A stretch of DNA of 64,000 nt from JAMHWF01 sp048500255. GTDB taxonomy: Bacteria; Pseudomonadota; Gammaproteobacteria; Burkholderiales; Burkholderiaceae_C. Below the pieces are notes generated by a model. The model saw only the letters and a program-made list of their open reading frames with translations, ran no database searches and was not told where the DNA came from. The DNA lies in the NCBI GenBank assembly GCA_048500255.1, contig JASNYH010000002.1, forward strand, positions 434,001 through 498,000. The letters are read 5' to 3'. Both the position numbers and the translations under genes were made by a program. Of this stretch, positions 27,584 through 36,219 are shown piece by piece (the first letter of the stretch is position 1; each line of letters starts with the position of its first letter).

Positions 27584-30154
27584 TCAGTCGCTGTTGCGCA
27601 GCGTGACGATCGCCGCCGCGCCGAGACCGAACTGGTAGAAGATCTGCGAGAAATCCTTCAGGTTGCGCACCAGCGCGCGGCCCCAGGTCTCGTAGTCGAG
27701 CTGGTTCGGGATGACGAGGGCGTCGCCGGGGTAGAGCGGCTCGCCGCCGATGCCGCCGCCGATGCCGAACAGGCCCTTGCGGTCGCCGGCGTGCGTCACC
27801 GTGCCGTCGGCGCGCAGGATGAACATCGCCGAACGTTCGGCCGAGTCCTCGACGCCGGCCAGCTTGAGATAGTCGTCGGCCGTGCGCCCCGGCTTCCACA
27901 GGTAGGCGTTGTTGTTGGCAACCGCGCCCGCGACGGTGACGAAGGCCGGCCGCGGCGGCACCGTGATGCGGTCGCCGGCCTCGAGCGGAATGTCGGGCAG
28001 GCTGTCGAACGTCGCCTGGGTGTAGTCGAGCTCGAGCGCGATGCGGCCGTTGGGCTCGAGCGTGCGCAGCCGCTGCAGCTGCGCCTGCGTCGTCGCGGCG
28101 TTGACCGCGACGGCGCGGCCGGCGTCCTCGGGGCGCTGGTTGGCGGCCTCGCGCGCGGCCTGCGTGGCGGCCAGCACCTCGAGGCGCTGCAGCGCGACCT
28201 GCAGGTTCTCGCGCTGGCGGCGGCGCGTCTCCTCGCGCGCGAACTCGATGCCGTAGACGTAGGCCTGCGGTGTGAAGCCGCCGATGCGCGCGATCAACTG
28301 CTTGAGCGTCTCGCCGGCGCGCAGCTGGTAGACGCCGGTGGCCGCGACTTCTCCCTCGATCGACACCAGCCGCGTCTGCTTTGCGACGGGCACGCGCAAG
28401 TCCTTCTGGCTGAACACGGTGACGACGTCGCCGGGCTGCAGCTCGACGTTGTGCGCCGGGTCGCCGTTGAGCACGACGGCGCCGAGGTTGAACGGGATCA
28501 CCTGCGTCGAGAGGTCCTGCGGGTTCAGGCGCTCGATGACGGCGTAGTCCCAGTTCAGCTCGTCGAAGAGCGGTGTCGCCGGACGGCGCGCGCGCGGCAG
28601 GCCACCGCGCGGGTCGTCGGCCGTTGCCGACCCCGGACGCAGCTCGCCGGCCACGCCGTTGCGCGGCTCGGCGGCGCCCGTCGGCGCGCCCGCGGCGCTG
28701 GCGGCCGCCGACGGCGCCTCGACCGCGCGCGGCGGCACGCTGCCGTCGCGCGCCCGGCGCGCGGGGGCGTCGTCGTCGATCGTCTGCACCAGCAGGTTCT
28801 TGCGGCGATAGAAGTCGGGCGTGATCAGCGCGTCCTTGTCGGGGATCAGGTCGCGCACGCGCATGCCGGGCGTGTGCGGATAGCGCAGCGGCTGCGCGAC
28901 GTGGCCGCGCAGCGTCACGGCATTGGCGAAACGCGGCGACAGCTCGAGCAGTGTCAGCACGTCGCCGTCGCGCAGCGGCTTGGCCAGCCCCGGGGCGTCG
29001 AGCGTGAACACCTCGACCAGGCGCGGCGCCGGCTGGCGCGCCGGGTCGATGCGCTCGAGCTGGGCGCGCTTGGGATTGGCGAGCACCGAGGCGCCGCCTG
29101 CGTAGTGCAGCAGCGCGCTCACCGGCTCGTCGGCAGACTTCAGCTCGTAGATGGCGGCGCGGTCGGTCGCGCCGTGCAGTGCGACGCGCGCGCCGGCCGG
29201 CTGGAACACGACGACGTCGCCGGCGGCGAGTTGCACGTCCTTGGACTTGTCGCCCTGCACGAGGAACTCGTAGACGTCGAGCTCCGAGACGATGCGGCCG
29301 TCGCGGCGCAGCCCGATCCTGCGCATCGACCCGTTGGGGCCCGGGCCGCCGGCGGCGACGATCGCCGACAGCAGCGTCGACTGGCTCGACAGCGTGTAGG
29401 TGCCCGGCCGCTGCGCCGGCCCGACGACGAACACCTTGACGCCGCGCAGCTGGCCGAGCGTCACGTTGAGGTTGAAGTTGGTGTAGTACTTGCCGATCTG
29501 CGCGCGCAGGTGCCGCTCGAGCTCGCTCGCCTTGACGCCGGTGACGCTGATGCTGCCGACGCGCGGGATCGCGATCAGGCCATTGCGGTCGACGACGGTG
29601 CGGTAGTCGACGTCGATGGCGCCCCAGGCCCGGATCAGCAGCTCGTCGCCCGGGCCGACGGTGTAGTCCGCCGACACCGGCACGTTGTCGACCGGCGCGA
29701 AGCTCTCGTAGGCGTCGGCGAAGAATTCGGCGCCGAAGTTGGGCAGCAGCCGGCCCGTCGCCGCCTCGACGAACTTCTGGAACTCGCTCGGTTTCGGCGG
29801 CGTCGCCGGCGGCCGGCGGTAGACGAGCTCGGGCGCGATCGGCTCGCGGGTGCCGATCAGCGGGCCGTAGTAGCCTTGATTGTTGAGTCGAAGGCCGCCT
29901 TGCATGGACTGCGCGTCGGTGCGCGGCATCGACGTGCCCGGCCCGCCGCGTGGCAGCAGGCCGCCGCCGCCGCCCTGCTGTGACTGCGCGCCGGCGTTGC
30001 CGGTCTGCGGCAGGCCGTAGGGGTTGCCGAGCGCGCCGCCGAGGGCGCGTTCGTCGCTCGTCGAGCCGATCTGCGCCGACAGCGGCGTGGCGACGCCGAC
30101 GGCGAGCAGCAGCCCGGCGACGACGGCGAGAAAGCGGGAGCGGGACAGGATCAT
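27584..30154 (-). CDS. SLBB-domain polysaccharide export protein
   Basis: 856-residue outer-membrane/periplasmic protein of the polysaccharide export family. Signal peptide residues 1-27 (MILSRSRFLAVVAGLLLAVG), then a Gly/Gln-rich low-complexity stretch (about residues 40-90), a Poly_export domain near 164-245 (DYTVGPGDELLIRAWGAI), several SLBB domains (KVFVVGPAQRPGTYTLSSQS at about 255; FVTVAGAVANNNAYLWKPG near 745) and a C-terminal hydrophobic helix. It is much longer than Wza (about 380 residues), as in VpsN/EpsA-like exporters with repeated SLBB domains. Start ATG 30154; no clear ribosome site. Forms an operon with the Wzz gene. Confidence 0.87.
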   Translation of the reverse strand: MILSRSRFLAVVAGLLLAVGVATPLSAQIGSTSDERALGGALGNPYGLPQTGNAGAQSQQGGGGGLLPRGGPGTSMPRTDAQSMQGGLRLNNQGYYGPLIGTREPIAPELVYRRPPATPPKPSEFQKFVEAATGRLLPNFGAEFFADAYESFAPVDNVPVSADYTVGPGDELLIRAWGAIDVDYRTVVDRNGLIAIPRVGSISVTGVKASELERHLRAQIGKYYTNFNLNVTLGQLRGVKVFVVGPAQRPGTYTLSSQSTLLSAIVAAGGPGPNGSMRRIGLRRDGRIVSELDVYEFLVQGDKSKDVQLAAGDVVVFQPAGARVALHGATDRAAIYELKSADEPVSALLHYAGGASVLANPKRAQLERIDPARQPAPRLVEVFTLDAPGLAKPLRDGDVLTLLELSPRFANAVTLRGHVAQPLRYPHTPGMRVRDLIPDKDALITPDFYRRKNLLVQTIDDDAPARRARDGSVPPRAVEAPSAAASAAGAPTGAAEPRNGVAGELRPGSATADDPRGGLPRARRPATPLFDELNWDYAVIERLNPQDLSTQVIPFNLGAVVLNGDPAHNVELQPGDVVTVFSQKDLRVPVAKQTRLVSIEGEVAATGVYQLRAGETLKQLIARIGGFTPQAYVYGIEFAREETRRRQRENLQVALQRLEVLAATQAAREAANQRPEDAGRAVAVNAATTQAQLQRLRTLEPNGRIALELDYTQATFDSLPDIPLEAGDRITVPPRPAFVTVAGAVANNNAYLWKPGRTADDYLKLAGVEDSAERSAMFILRADGTVTHAGDRKGLFGIGGGIGGEPLYPGDALVIPNQLDYETWGRALVRNLKDFSQIFYQFGLGAAAIVTLRNSD

Positions 30155-30280
30155 GGAGCGCGGCAGGAACGCGGAGACTGGCTGCGGGCGCGCGGCCCGG
30201 GAGCTCGGCCCTCTGGTGGGGCCGTGCAGACGCGCGATGGTACCGGATGGTCGCGCCGCAACGCGCCTGCACGGCTGCTC

Positions 30281-30315
30281 GAAAACGAGAAGAGCCCGCG
30301 CGTGGCGGGCTCTTC
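30281..30315 (-). terminator. rho-independent terminator after the cytochrome c-prime gene
   Basis: Perfect 11-bp stem: 30289-30299 with 30305-30315, loop 5 nt, read on the minus strand GAAGAGCCCGC / GCGGGCTCTTC followed by TCGTTTTC. It lies 21 bp past the cytochrome stop and separates that gene from the export operon. Confidence 0.9.
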
Positions 30316-30336
30316 GGGCCATGGAGCCAAAGGCGA

Positions 30337-30789
30337 CTACTCCTTCCAATACGCGTCGTGGCAGGCCTTGCACGCTTGCGCCGTCGGGCCGAACGCCGAC
30401 TTGATCTGGTCGAGGCTGCCGGTTCGCGATGCAGCCACGAGCTTGACGACCTCGTCCTGCATCCGCCGTGCACCGGCATCGAACTTGTCGCGCTCCTTCC
30501 AGAGCTCGGGTTTGGCCTTGGTGTCTCCCTTGTCGGTGCCGTCGATGAACGCCGCGAACGGCAACTTCGACATGTACTCGACGATGGCGGCGTTGTCGGC
30601 CGCGGCCTTGGCGTCGAACGGCACGCGGCCGTTGACCATCGCGCCGATGCGGCCGAAGTGCGCCGCCATGATCGTCATGGCACCCTTGCGATACTTGATC
30701 GCGTCCTCCGGCTTGGCGAACTGCGCCTTCGCGGGCAAAGCGGCTGCCAGACCGACAGCAGCCGTGACGGCATACAGCAAACGACTCAT
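30337..30789 (-). CDS. cytochrome c-prime
   Basis: 150-residue periplasmic haem protein of the cytochrome c-prime family (four-helix bundle, class II). Signal peptide residues 1-22 (cleavage after AKA), single haem motif CKACH at residues 140-144 close to the C-terminus, as is normal for this class. Members bind NO or serve as electron carriers. It is divergent from a cytochrome b561-like gene 143 bp away, a common partnership, and ends in its own terminator. Confidence 0.9.
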   Translation of the reverse strand: MSRLLYAVTAAVGLAAALPAKAQFAKPEDAIKYRKGAMTIMAAHFGRIGAMVNGRVPFDAKAAADNAAIVEYMSKLPFAAFIDGTDKGDTKAKPELWKERDKFDAGARRMQDEVVKLVAASRTGSLDQIKSAFGPTAQACKACHDAYWKE

Positions 30790-30932
30790 GCGTGGGTCTC
30801 CTGCAAGTTGGATTCTCGAGCATCGGACGAGAGCGCCGACGATCGAGTGTACGCAGCCGATGCGCCGTCTATTCCGGGTGCCGTCGCGAGTCGCGCTATC
30901 GTTGCCGCCTCGAGAAGGAGGGAAGGACCGTC

Positions 30933-31619
30933 ATGCCAGCCGCCGAGCCACGACTGCACATCGTCCGCGTGTGGGACCTGCCGACGCGCGCCTTCCACTG
31001 GCTGCTGGCGGCGTGCGCGATCGGCTCTTTCGTCACCGCCAAGGTCGGTGGCAACGCGATGATCTGGCACTTCCGCCTCGGCTATTTCGTGCTGGCGCTG
31101 CTGCTGTTCCGGCTGCTGTGGGGCTTCGTCGGCGGGCGCTGGTCGAGGTTCGGCCACTTCGTGCGCTCGCCGGCGACGCTCGTGCGCTATCTGCGCGGCG
31201 ACGCGCGACCGGGCGACGCCTTCGACGTCGGCCACAACCCGCTGGGCGCGCTGTCGGTGCTGGCGATGCTCGTCTTCTTCGCGGCGCAGGCGGCGAGCGG
31301 ACTGTTCGCCGATGACGAGATCGCCAACACCGGGCCGCTGATCCGCTTCGTGTCGGGCGCGACGAGCCTGCGGCTGACGCACTATCACAAGGTGGTCGGC
31401 GAAGTCGTGCTGATCGTGCTCGTCGTGCTGCACCTGCTCGCGCTCGCCTGGTACGCCTGGCGCGGCCGCAACCTCGTGCTCGCGATGATCTTCGGCAATC
31501 AGGCGTTCGACCGCCAGGTGCCGGGCGCCGCCGACGGGGCGGCGCAGCGCCTGCTCGCCCTCGTGCTCGTCGCGGCCTGCGCCGCCGGCGTCGGCTGGCT
31601 GGTGTCGCTGGGCGGTTAG
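30933..31619 (+). CDS. cytochrome b561-like membrane protein (b/b6 domain)
   Basis: 228-residue membrane protein with about four to five helices and paired histidines for haem b: AFHWLLAAC, MIWHFRLGYF, LTHYHKVVGE and VVLHLLALAW. It resembles the Ni/Fe-hydrogenase-type cytochrome b subunits and b561 proteins that pass electrons to periplasmic c-type cytochromes. Start ATG 30933 has a strong AAGGAG/GGAAGGA site. Divergent from the cytochrome c-prime gene, so it may reduce it from the quinone pool; that link is inference. No hydrogenase subunits are present. Confidence 0.87.
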   Translation: MPAAEPRLHIVRVWDLPTRAFHWLLAACAIGSFVTAKVGGNAMIWHFRLGYFVLALLLFRLLWGFVGGRWSRFGHFVRSPATLVRYLRGDARPGDAFDVGHNPLGALSVLAMLVFFAAQAASGLFADDEIANTGPLIRFVSGATSLRLTHYHKVVGEVVLIVLVVLHLLALAWYAWRGRNLVLAMIFGNQAFDRQVPGAADGAAQRLLALVLVAACAAGVGWLVSLGG

Positions 31620-31652
31620 ACTGGCCGCGACACGCCGCCCCCCGACTTTGCG

Positions 31653-32168
31653 ATGGACAGTCCGGGCTTTCGCCTCGTCGCGCCGACCACGCCGGAGCTG
31701 ATCGACGCCGCGCGCGACATCTTCCGCGAGTACGCCGCCAGCCTCGGCGTCGACCTGTGCTTCCAGCGCTTCGACGAAGAGCTCGCCACGCTGCCCGGCG
31801 AGTACGTCGAGCCGCAGGGGCTGCTGCTGCTTGCACTCGTCGACGACGAAGTCGCCGCCTGCGGCGCGTTCCGGTCGTGCGCCGAGGCCGACTACGCCAA
31901 CGCCTGCGAGATGAAGCGCCTGTACGTGCGGCGCGCCTACCGCCGGCTCGGCCTGGGCAGCCGGCTCGCGCGCACGCTGATGGAGCGCGCCGCCGAGGCC
32001 GGCTATTCCGCGATGCTGCTCGACACGCTCGACGAGATGGAGGCGGCGCGCGAGCTGTACGTCGGCCTGGGGTTCGAGGAGATCCCACCTTACTACTACA
32101 ACCCGATCCCGGGGGCGCACTACCTGAAGGCCGAGCTGTCGGACGTCGGGCGCGCCACCGGCCACTGA
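31653..32168 (+). CDS. GNAT family N-acetyltransferase
   Basis: 171-residue acetyltransferase of the GNAT fold. The acetyl-CoA binding motif A is KRLYVRRAYRRLGLGSRLAR near residues 88-107 (RRLGLG pyrophosphate loop), with MLLDTLDEMEAARELYVGLG afterwards and a Tyr-rich end PYYYNPIP. Starts 33 bp after the cytochrome b gene. The acceptor substrate is unknown. Confidence 0.87.
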   Translation: MDSPGFRLVAPTTPELIDAARDIFREYAASLGVDLCFQRFDEELATLPGEYVEPQGLLLLALVDDEVAACGAFRSCAEADYANACEMKRLYVRRAYRRLGLGSRLARTLMERAAEAGYSAMLLDTLDEMEAARELYVGLGFEEIPPYYYNPIPGAHYLKAELSDVGRATGH

Positions 32169-32192
32169 GAGTCACCGAGGAGATCGCGCGCC

Positions 32193-33008
32193 ATGAATCC
32201 GTTCAGACAGTTGTTGAAGGCCGCCGGCAGCCATCCGCCGGTAGGCACCTGGATCATGTCGGCCAGCCCGATCGTCGCCGAGGCCGTCGGCCATGCCGGC
32301 TTCGACTGGGGCGTCGTCGACATGGAGCACGCGCCGCTGGACATCATGGGCCTGGTCCACATGCTGCAGGCGCTGTCGGCGACCAAGATGGTGCCCGTCG
32401 TGCGACCGCCGTGGAACGACGCCGTGACCGTCAAGCGCGTGCTCGACGCCGGCGCGACGACGCTGCTGTTCCCGTTCGTCGAGAGTGCCGAGGAGGCGCG
32501 GCGCGCCGTCGCCGCGACGCGCTACCCGCCGCACGGCGTGCGCGGCACGGCAGGCATGAGCCGCGCGTCGCGCTTCGGCACTGCGCCCAACTACCTGAAG
32601 ACGGCCAACGCCACCATCGGCGTCATCGTGCAGCTCGAAACGCCGCAGGCGATCGGCCGGCTCGACGAGATCGCCGCCGTCGAAGGCGTCGACGCGCTGT
32701 TCATCGGGCCGTCGGACCTGTCGGCCAACATGGGCCACCTCGGCCAGCCGATGCATCCGGCCGTGCTCGACCTGATGGGGCAGGCGGCGACGCGCTGCAA
32801 GGCGTTCGGCAAGCCGGTCGGCACGCTCGGCGTCGCGCCCGACGCCGTCGCGCAGTACCGGGCGGCCGGCTACGACTTCCTCGCCGTGGCGTCGGACCTC
32901 GGGCTGCTGATGCGCGGCGCGCAGGCCGTCGTCCACGCGTTGCGCACGCCTGACGCCGAGCACGTCCACACCTTGTCGACCGGCACGCAGCTGCCGGCCG
33001 GGTACTGA
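32193..33008 (+). CDS. HpcH/HpaI family aldolase
   Basis: 271-residue class II pyruvate aldolase of the HpcH/HpaI family, which cleaves 2-keto-4-hydroxy acids. Metal ligands and active residues are visible in DMEHAPLD (near residue 45), QLETPQA (near 150) and IGPSDLSANMGHLG (near 175). Ribosome site GAGGAG at about 32177-32182. Lies between a GNAT gene and an SMP-30 gene on the same strand, suggesting a sugar-acid degradation run. The substrate cannot be read from sequence. Confidence 0.9.
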   Translation: MNPFRQLLKAAGSHPPVGTWIMSASPIVAEAVGHAGFDWGVVDMEHAPLDIMGLVHMLQALSATKMVPVVRPPWNDAVTVKRVLDAGATTLLFPFVESAEEARRAVAATRYPPHGVRGTAGMSRASRFGTAPNYLKTANATIGVIVQLETPQAIGRLDEIAAVEGVDALFIGPSDLSANMGHLGQPMHPAVLDLMGQAATRCKAFGKPVGTLGVAPDAVAQYRAAGYDFLAVASDLGLLMRGAQAVVHALRTPDAEHVHTLSTGTQLPAGY

Positions 33009-33020
33009 CGCGGCGGCGCC

Positions 33021-33923
33021 ATGACGGCGGCGGTCGAGTGCGCCGTCGCCGAGCCCGCGCTGCTCGGCGAGTCGCCGCTGTGGCACCCGCACGAGCACGT
33101 CCTCTACTACTGCGACATTGCGGGGTACGAGCTGCGCCGGCATGACCCGGCGAGCGGCGCGCTGGAGCGCTGGCGTTTCGACAGCGAGGTCGCCTGTTGC
33201 GCGCCGCTGCACGGCGGCGAGTTGTTGCTCGCGCTGCGCAGCGGCTTCTGGCGTTTCGATCCGTCGAGCGGCGAGCGCGCGCTCGTCGCCGCGCCGCCCT
33301 ACGACCCGGCGCATGAGCGCTACAACGACGGCAAGGCCGACGCCGCCGAGCGCATGTGGTGCGGCACGCTCTACGAGCCCCGCACCGCGCCGCGCGCGGC
33401 GCTGTACTGCCTCGATCGCGGCCGGCTCGCGCGCCGCGCCGACGGCGTGACGGTCGCCAACGGCCTGGCCTGGAGCCCCGACGGCGCGACGATGTACTGG
33501 GCCGACACGGCGGCGCACACGATCTGGCGCTACGACTTCGACGCGTCGACGGGCGAGCCGTCGAACCGCCGCGTGTTCGCGCGGTTCGCGCGCCGCACCG
33601 ACGGCCAGCCGATCGATGAGTACGGAGGGCGCCCCGACGGCGCGGCCGTCGACGTGCGCGGCCACGTCTGGGTGGCGATGTACGAGGGCCAGCGCCTCGT
33701 CGAACTGGCGCCCGACGGCGGGCTCGTCGGCGAACATCGTCTGCCGGTGCGCTGCCCGACGATGCCGGCGTTCGGCGGCGCCGATCTGCGCACGCTCTAC
33801 GTCACCACGGCGCGTCGCGGTCGACCCGCCGACGAGCTGGCCGCGCAGCCGTGGGCCGGCGCCGTGCTCTCGATGCGCGTCGAGGTGCCGGGGCTGCCGG
33901 CCTGCTTCGCGCGGCTCGACTGA
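33021..33923 (+). CDS. SMP-30/gluconolactonase/LRE family lactonase
   Basis: 300-residue beta-propeller lactonase, expected to be cytoplasmic. Metal ligand segments: LLGESPLWHPHEHVLYYCDI near residue 14-33 (catalytic Glu), NDGKADAAERMWCGT (Asn/Asp near 105), VANGLAWSPDGATMYWADTA near 145, and DEYGGRPDGAAVDVRGHVWV near 200. Follows the HpaI-type aldolase by 12 bp; lactonase plus aldolase is a frequent arrangement in sugar-acid catabolism. Confidence 0.9.
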   Translation: MTAAVECAVAEPALLGESPLWHPHEHVLYYCDIAGYELRRHDPASGALERWRFDSEVACCAPLHGGELLLALRSGFWRFDPSSGERALVAAPPYDPAHERYNDGKADAAERMWCGTLYEPRTAPRAALYCLDRGRLARRADGVTVANGLAWSPDGATMYWADTAAHTIWRYDFDASTGEPSNRRVFARFARRTDGQPIDEYGGRPDGAAVDVRGHVWVAMYEGQRLVELAPDGGLVGEHRLPVRCPTMPAFGGADLRTLYVTTARRGRPADELAAQPWAGAVLSMRVEVPGLPACFARLD

Positions 33924-33985
33924 AGAACGCCGACGCGCGCTGCGCCCGGTTGCCGATCCGGGGTCGGAGGCCGCGGGTTCTTCCG

Positions 33986-33991
33986 TATAAT
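33986..33991 (+). promoter_or_regulatory. -10 element of the atp operon promoter
   Basis: TATAAT, identical to the sigma-70 consensus, 24 bp before the atpI start and in otherwise GC-rich DNA. No good -35 hexamer is present at the expected distance, so a strong start would need another feature. Confidence 0.6.
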
Positions 33992-34015
33992 CCCGAGGCT
34001 TTGCCTTTCGTGCCC

Positions 34016-34504
34016 ATGACAACTGCCATGCCCGAGCCACTCGAACATGGTCGGTGGGCCGACGAGATCGACGAACCCCCACCCCGCCCGCTGACGCGCG
34101 ACGAAGCGCAGGCGCTGCGGACGAAGGAGCCGTCGGTGTCGCCGTGGCGGGTGGTCGCGGCGCAGGTCGCGGTCGGGCTGGTGGTGGCCGCGCTCGCGGG
34201 GCTCGTCACCGGCAAGGTGGAAATGGCGTGGTCGGCGCTGTATGGCGCCGCCGCGGTCGTCGTGCCGGGGGCCTTGATGGCGCGCGGCATGACGAGTCGG
34301 CTCTCCAGCCTGTCGCCCGGCGTCGGCGCCGTCAGCTTCATGCTGTGGGAGTTCACGAAGATCGGCGTCGCCGTGCTCATGCTGGTGCTCGCGCCGAGAC
34401 TCGTGCAGTCGCTGAGCTGGCCGGCGTTGCTGGCGGGCCTGGTGGTCTGCATCAAGGTGTACTGGGTTGCGCTGCTGTGGCGACGCCCGGCGAAGAACGG
34501 TTGA
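34016..34504 (+). CDS. atpI: AtpI, ATP synthase assembly factor
   Basis: 162-residue membrane protein at the head of the ATP synthase operon, the position of the AtpI assembly factor. Hydrophilic N-terminus, then four helices from about residue 45 onward (VAAQVAVGLVVAALAGLV, then AAAVVVPGALMA, SFMLWEFTKIGVAVLMLVLA and LLAGLVVCIKVYWVALL). The EFTKIGVAV segment is typical. Starts at ATG 34016 or 34028; neither has a clear ribosome site. Ends 25 bp before atpB. Confidence 0.87.
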   Translation: MTTAMPEPLEHGRWADEIDEPPPRPLTRDEAQALRTKEPSVSPWRVVAAQVAVGLVVAALAGLVTGKVEMAWSALYGAAAVVVPGALMARGMTSRLSSLSPGVGAVSFMLWEFTKIGVAVLMLVLAPRLVQSLSWPALLAGLVVCIKVYWVALLWRRPAKNG

Positions 34505-34528
34505 AGAACGTACGGGATCGATCGACAA

Positions 34529-35365
34529 ATGGCAGCCGAAGGTCAAGCGCCCACCGCCGGTGAATACATCGTTCACCACCTGCAGCACCTGCAGAACAAG
34601 AAGCAGGCGGCGATCGTCGACTTCTCCGTCTTCAACCTCGACTCCATCTTCTACGCCGTTGCGCTCGGCGTCGTCGGTTGCTGGCTGCTGTGGCTGGCCG
34701 CGCGCAAGGCGACTTCGGGCGTGCCCGGGCGCTTCCAGGCGGCCGTCGAGATCCTCGTCGAGATGGTCGACACGCAGGCCAAGGGCATCGTGCACAACGC
34801 CCAGAGCCGCAAGCTCGTCGCGCCGCTGGCGCTGACGGTGTTCGTCTGGATCTTCCTCATGAACGCGATGGACCTGTTGCCCGTGGACCTGCTGCCGCGC
34901 ATCGGCGAGCTGTTCGGCATCCACTACATGCGCGTCGTGCCCACCGCCGATCTGTCGGTGACGATGGGGCTGTCGCTGGGTGTGCTGATCGTCTGCCTGA
35001 TCTACAACGTCAAGATCAAGGGCGCCGGGGGCTGGATCCACGAGCTGTTCGCCGCGCCGTTCGGCGACAAGTGGTTCCTCTACCCGATCAACTTCCTGAT
35101 GCAGATCATCGAGTTCGTCGCCAAGACGGTCTCGCACGGCATGCGTCTGTTCGGCAACATGTACGCCGGCGAGCTGATCTTCCTGCTGATCGCGCTGATG
35201 GGCGGCGCCTGGTCGCTCAGCGGCACCGGCATCGGGCTGGCGATCGGCCACATCATCGCCGGCACCGTCTGGGCCATCTTCCACATCTTGATCATCACGC
35301 TGCAGGCGTTCGTGTTCATGATGCTGCTGCTGGTCTACGTCGGGCAGGCGCACGACGCGCACTGA
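34529..35365 (+). CDS. atpB: ATP synthase Fo subunit a
   Basis: 278-residue integral membrane subunit a that forms the proton half-channels against the c-ring. The essential Arg is in HGMRLFGNMYAGELI near residue 207. N-terminal hydrophilic region then five helices; the end FHILIITLQAFVFMMLLLVY is typical. Length agrees with beta-proteobacterial AtpB. Confidence 0.97.
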   Translation: MAAEGQAPTAGEYIVHHLQHLQNKKQAAIVDFSVFNLDSIFYAVALGVVGCWLLWLAARKATSGVPGRFQAAVEILVEMVDTQAKGIVHNAQSRKLVAPLALTVFVWIFLMNAMDLLPVDLLPRIGELFGIHYMRVVPTADLSVTMGLSLGVLIVCLIYNVKIKGAGGWIHELFAAPFGDKWFLYPINFLMQIIEFVAKTVSHGMRLFGNMYAGELIFLLIALMGGAWSLSGTGIGLAIGHIIAGTVWAIFHILIITLQAFVFMMLLLVYVGQAHDAH

Positions 35366-35426
35366 CCGCTCTCCCGCGCCGTCGTCTTTCCCTCCCTTTT
35401 TCTCTTCATCCAACCAAGGAGTCACC

Positions 35427-35690
35427 ATGGAAGTCATCAGCTTTGTTGCCCTCGCAGCCGGCCTCATCATCGGTCTGGGCGCCGTCGGTGCGTGTATCGG
35501 CATCGGCATCATGGGCAGCAAGTACCTCGAGTCGGCCGCGCGCCAGCCCGAGCTGATGGGCGAACTGCAGACCAAGATGTTCCTGCTCGCGGGCCTGATC
35601 GACGCGGCGTTCATCATCGGCACCGGTATCGCGCTGTGGTTCGCCACCGCCAACCCGTTCCTCGGCCAGCTGGCCAACCTGCCCAAGTAA
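35427..35690 (+). CDS. atpE: ATP synthase Fo subunit c
   Basis: 87-residue two-helix proteolipid of the rotor ring. Helix 1 has the Gly-rich packing motif GAVGACIGIGIMG, the loop is SAARQPE, and helix 2 carries the proton-binding Asp59 in LLAGLIDAAFIIG. Proton, not sodium, coupling is suggested by the absence of an extra Gln/Glu sodium ligand set. The start has an AAGGAG site (35415-35420). Confidence 0.97.
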   Translation: MEVISFVALAAGLIIGLGAVGACIGIGIMGSKYLESAARQPELMGELQTKMFLLAGLIDAAFIIGTGIALWFATANPFLGQLANLPK

Positions 35691-35745
35691 TCGCGTGGCG
35701 GCCGCACGGGCCGCGTGTGTTCAACACCGTGATTGAGGCAATAAC

Positions 35746-36216
35746 GTGAGCATCAACGGTACCCTGATCGTCCAGCTGATCGTGTTCCTGATCCTGGTCT
35801 GGTTCACGATGAAGTTCGTCTGGCCGCCGATCGCCGCCGCGCTCGACGAGCGCGCGAAGAAGATCGCCGACGGCCTGTCGGCCGCCGACAAGGCGAAGTC
35901 GGAGCTCGCCGTCGCCAACCAGCGCGTCGAGCAGCAGCTCGCCGCCGCGCGCGACGACGCAGCCAAGCGCCTGGCCGACGCCGAGCGCCTGGCGCATTCG
36001 ATGATCGAAGAGGCCAAAGGTCGCGCGAGCGAAGAGGCCGCCAAGATCGTCGCCGCGGCACGCGCCGAGGCCGAGCAGGAATCGGTGAAGGCGCGCGAGG
36101 CGCTGCGCGACGAAGTCGCCGCGCTCGCCGTCAAGGCGGCCGAGCAGATCCTGCGCAAGGAAGTCGACGCTCGCGCCCATGCCGACCTGCTGAACAGGCT
36201 CAAGGCGGAGCTGTAA
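35746..36216 (+). CDS. atpF: ATP synthase Fo subunit b
   Basis: 156-residue peripheral stalk subunit: one N-terminal membrane helix (residues about 6-24, LIVQLIVFLILVWFTMKFVW) and a long charged helix for the dimeric stalk. Start is GTG 35746; the usual AtpF length is matched. Lies 55 bp after atpE and 3 bp before atpH. Confidence 0.96.
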   Translation: MSINGTLIVQLIVFLILVWFTMKFVWPPIAAALDERAKKIADGLSAADKAKSELAVANQRVEQQLAAARDDAAKRLADAERLAHSMIEEAKGRASEEAAKIVAAARAEAEQESVKAREALRDEVAALAVKAAEQILRKEVDARAHADLLNRLKAEL

Positions 36217-36219
36217 GCC

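Noticed and set aside
33950..33985. TTGCCG as -35 of the atp promoter
   Set aside because: Distance to the TATAAT is 30 bp, too long for sigma-70.
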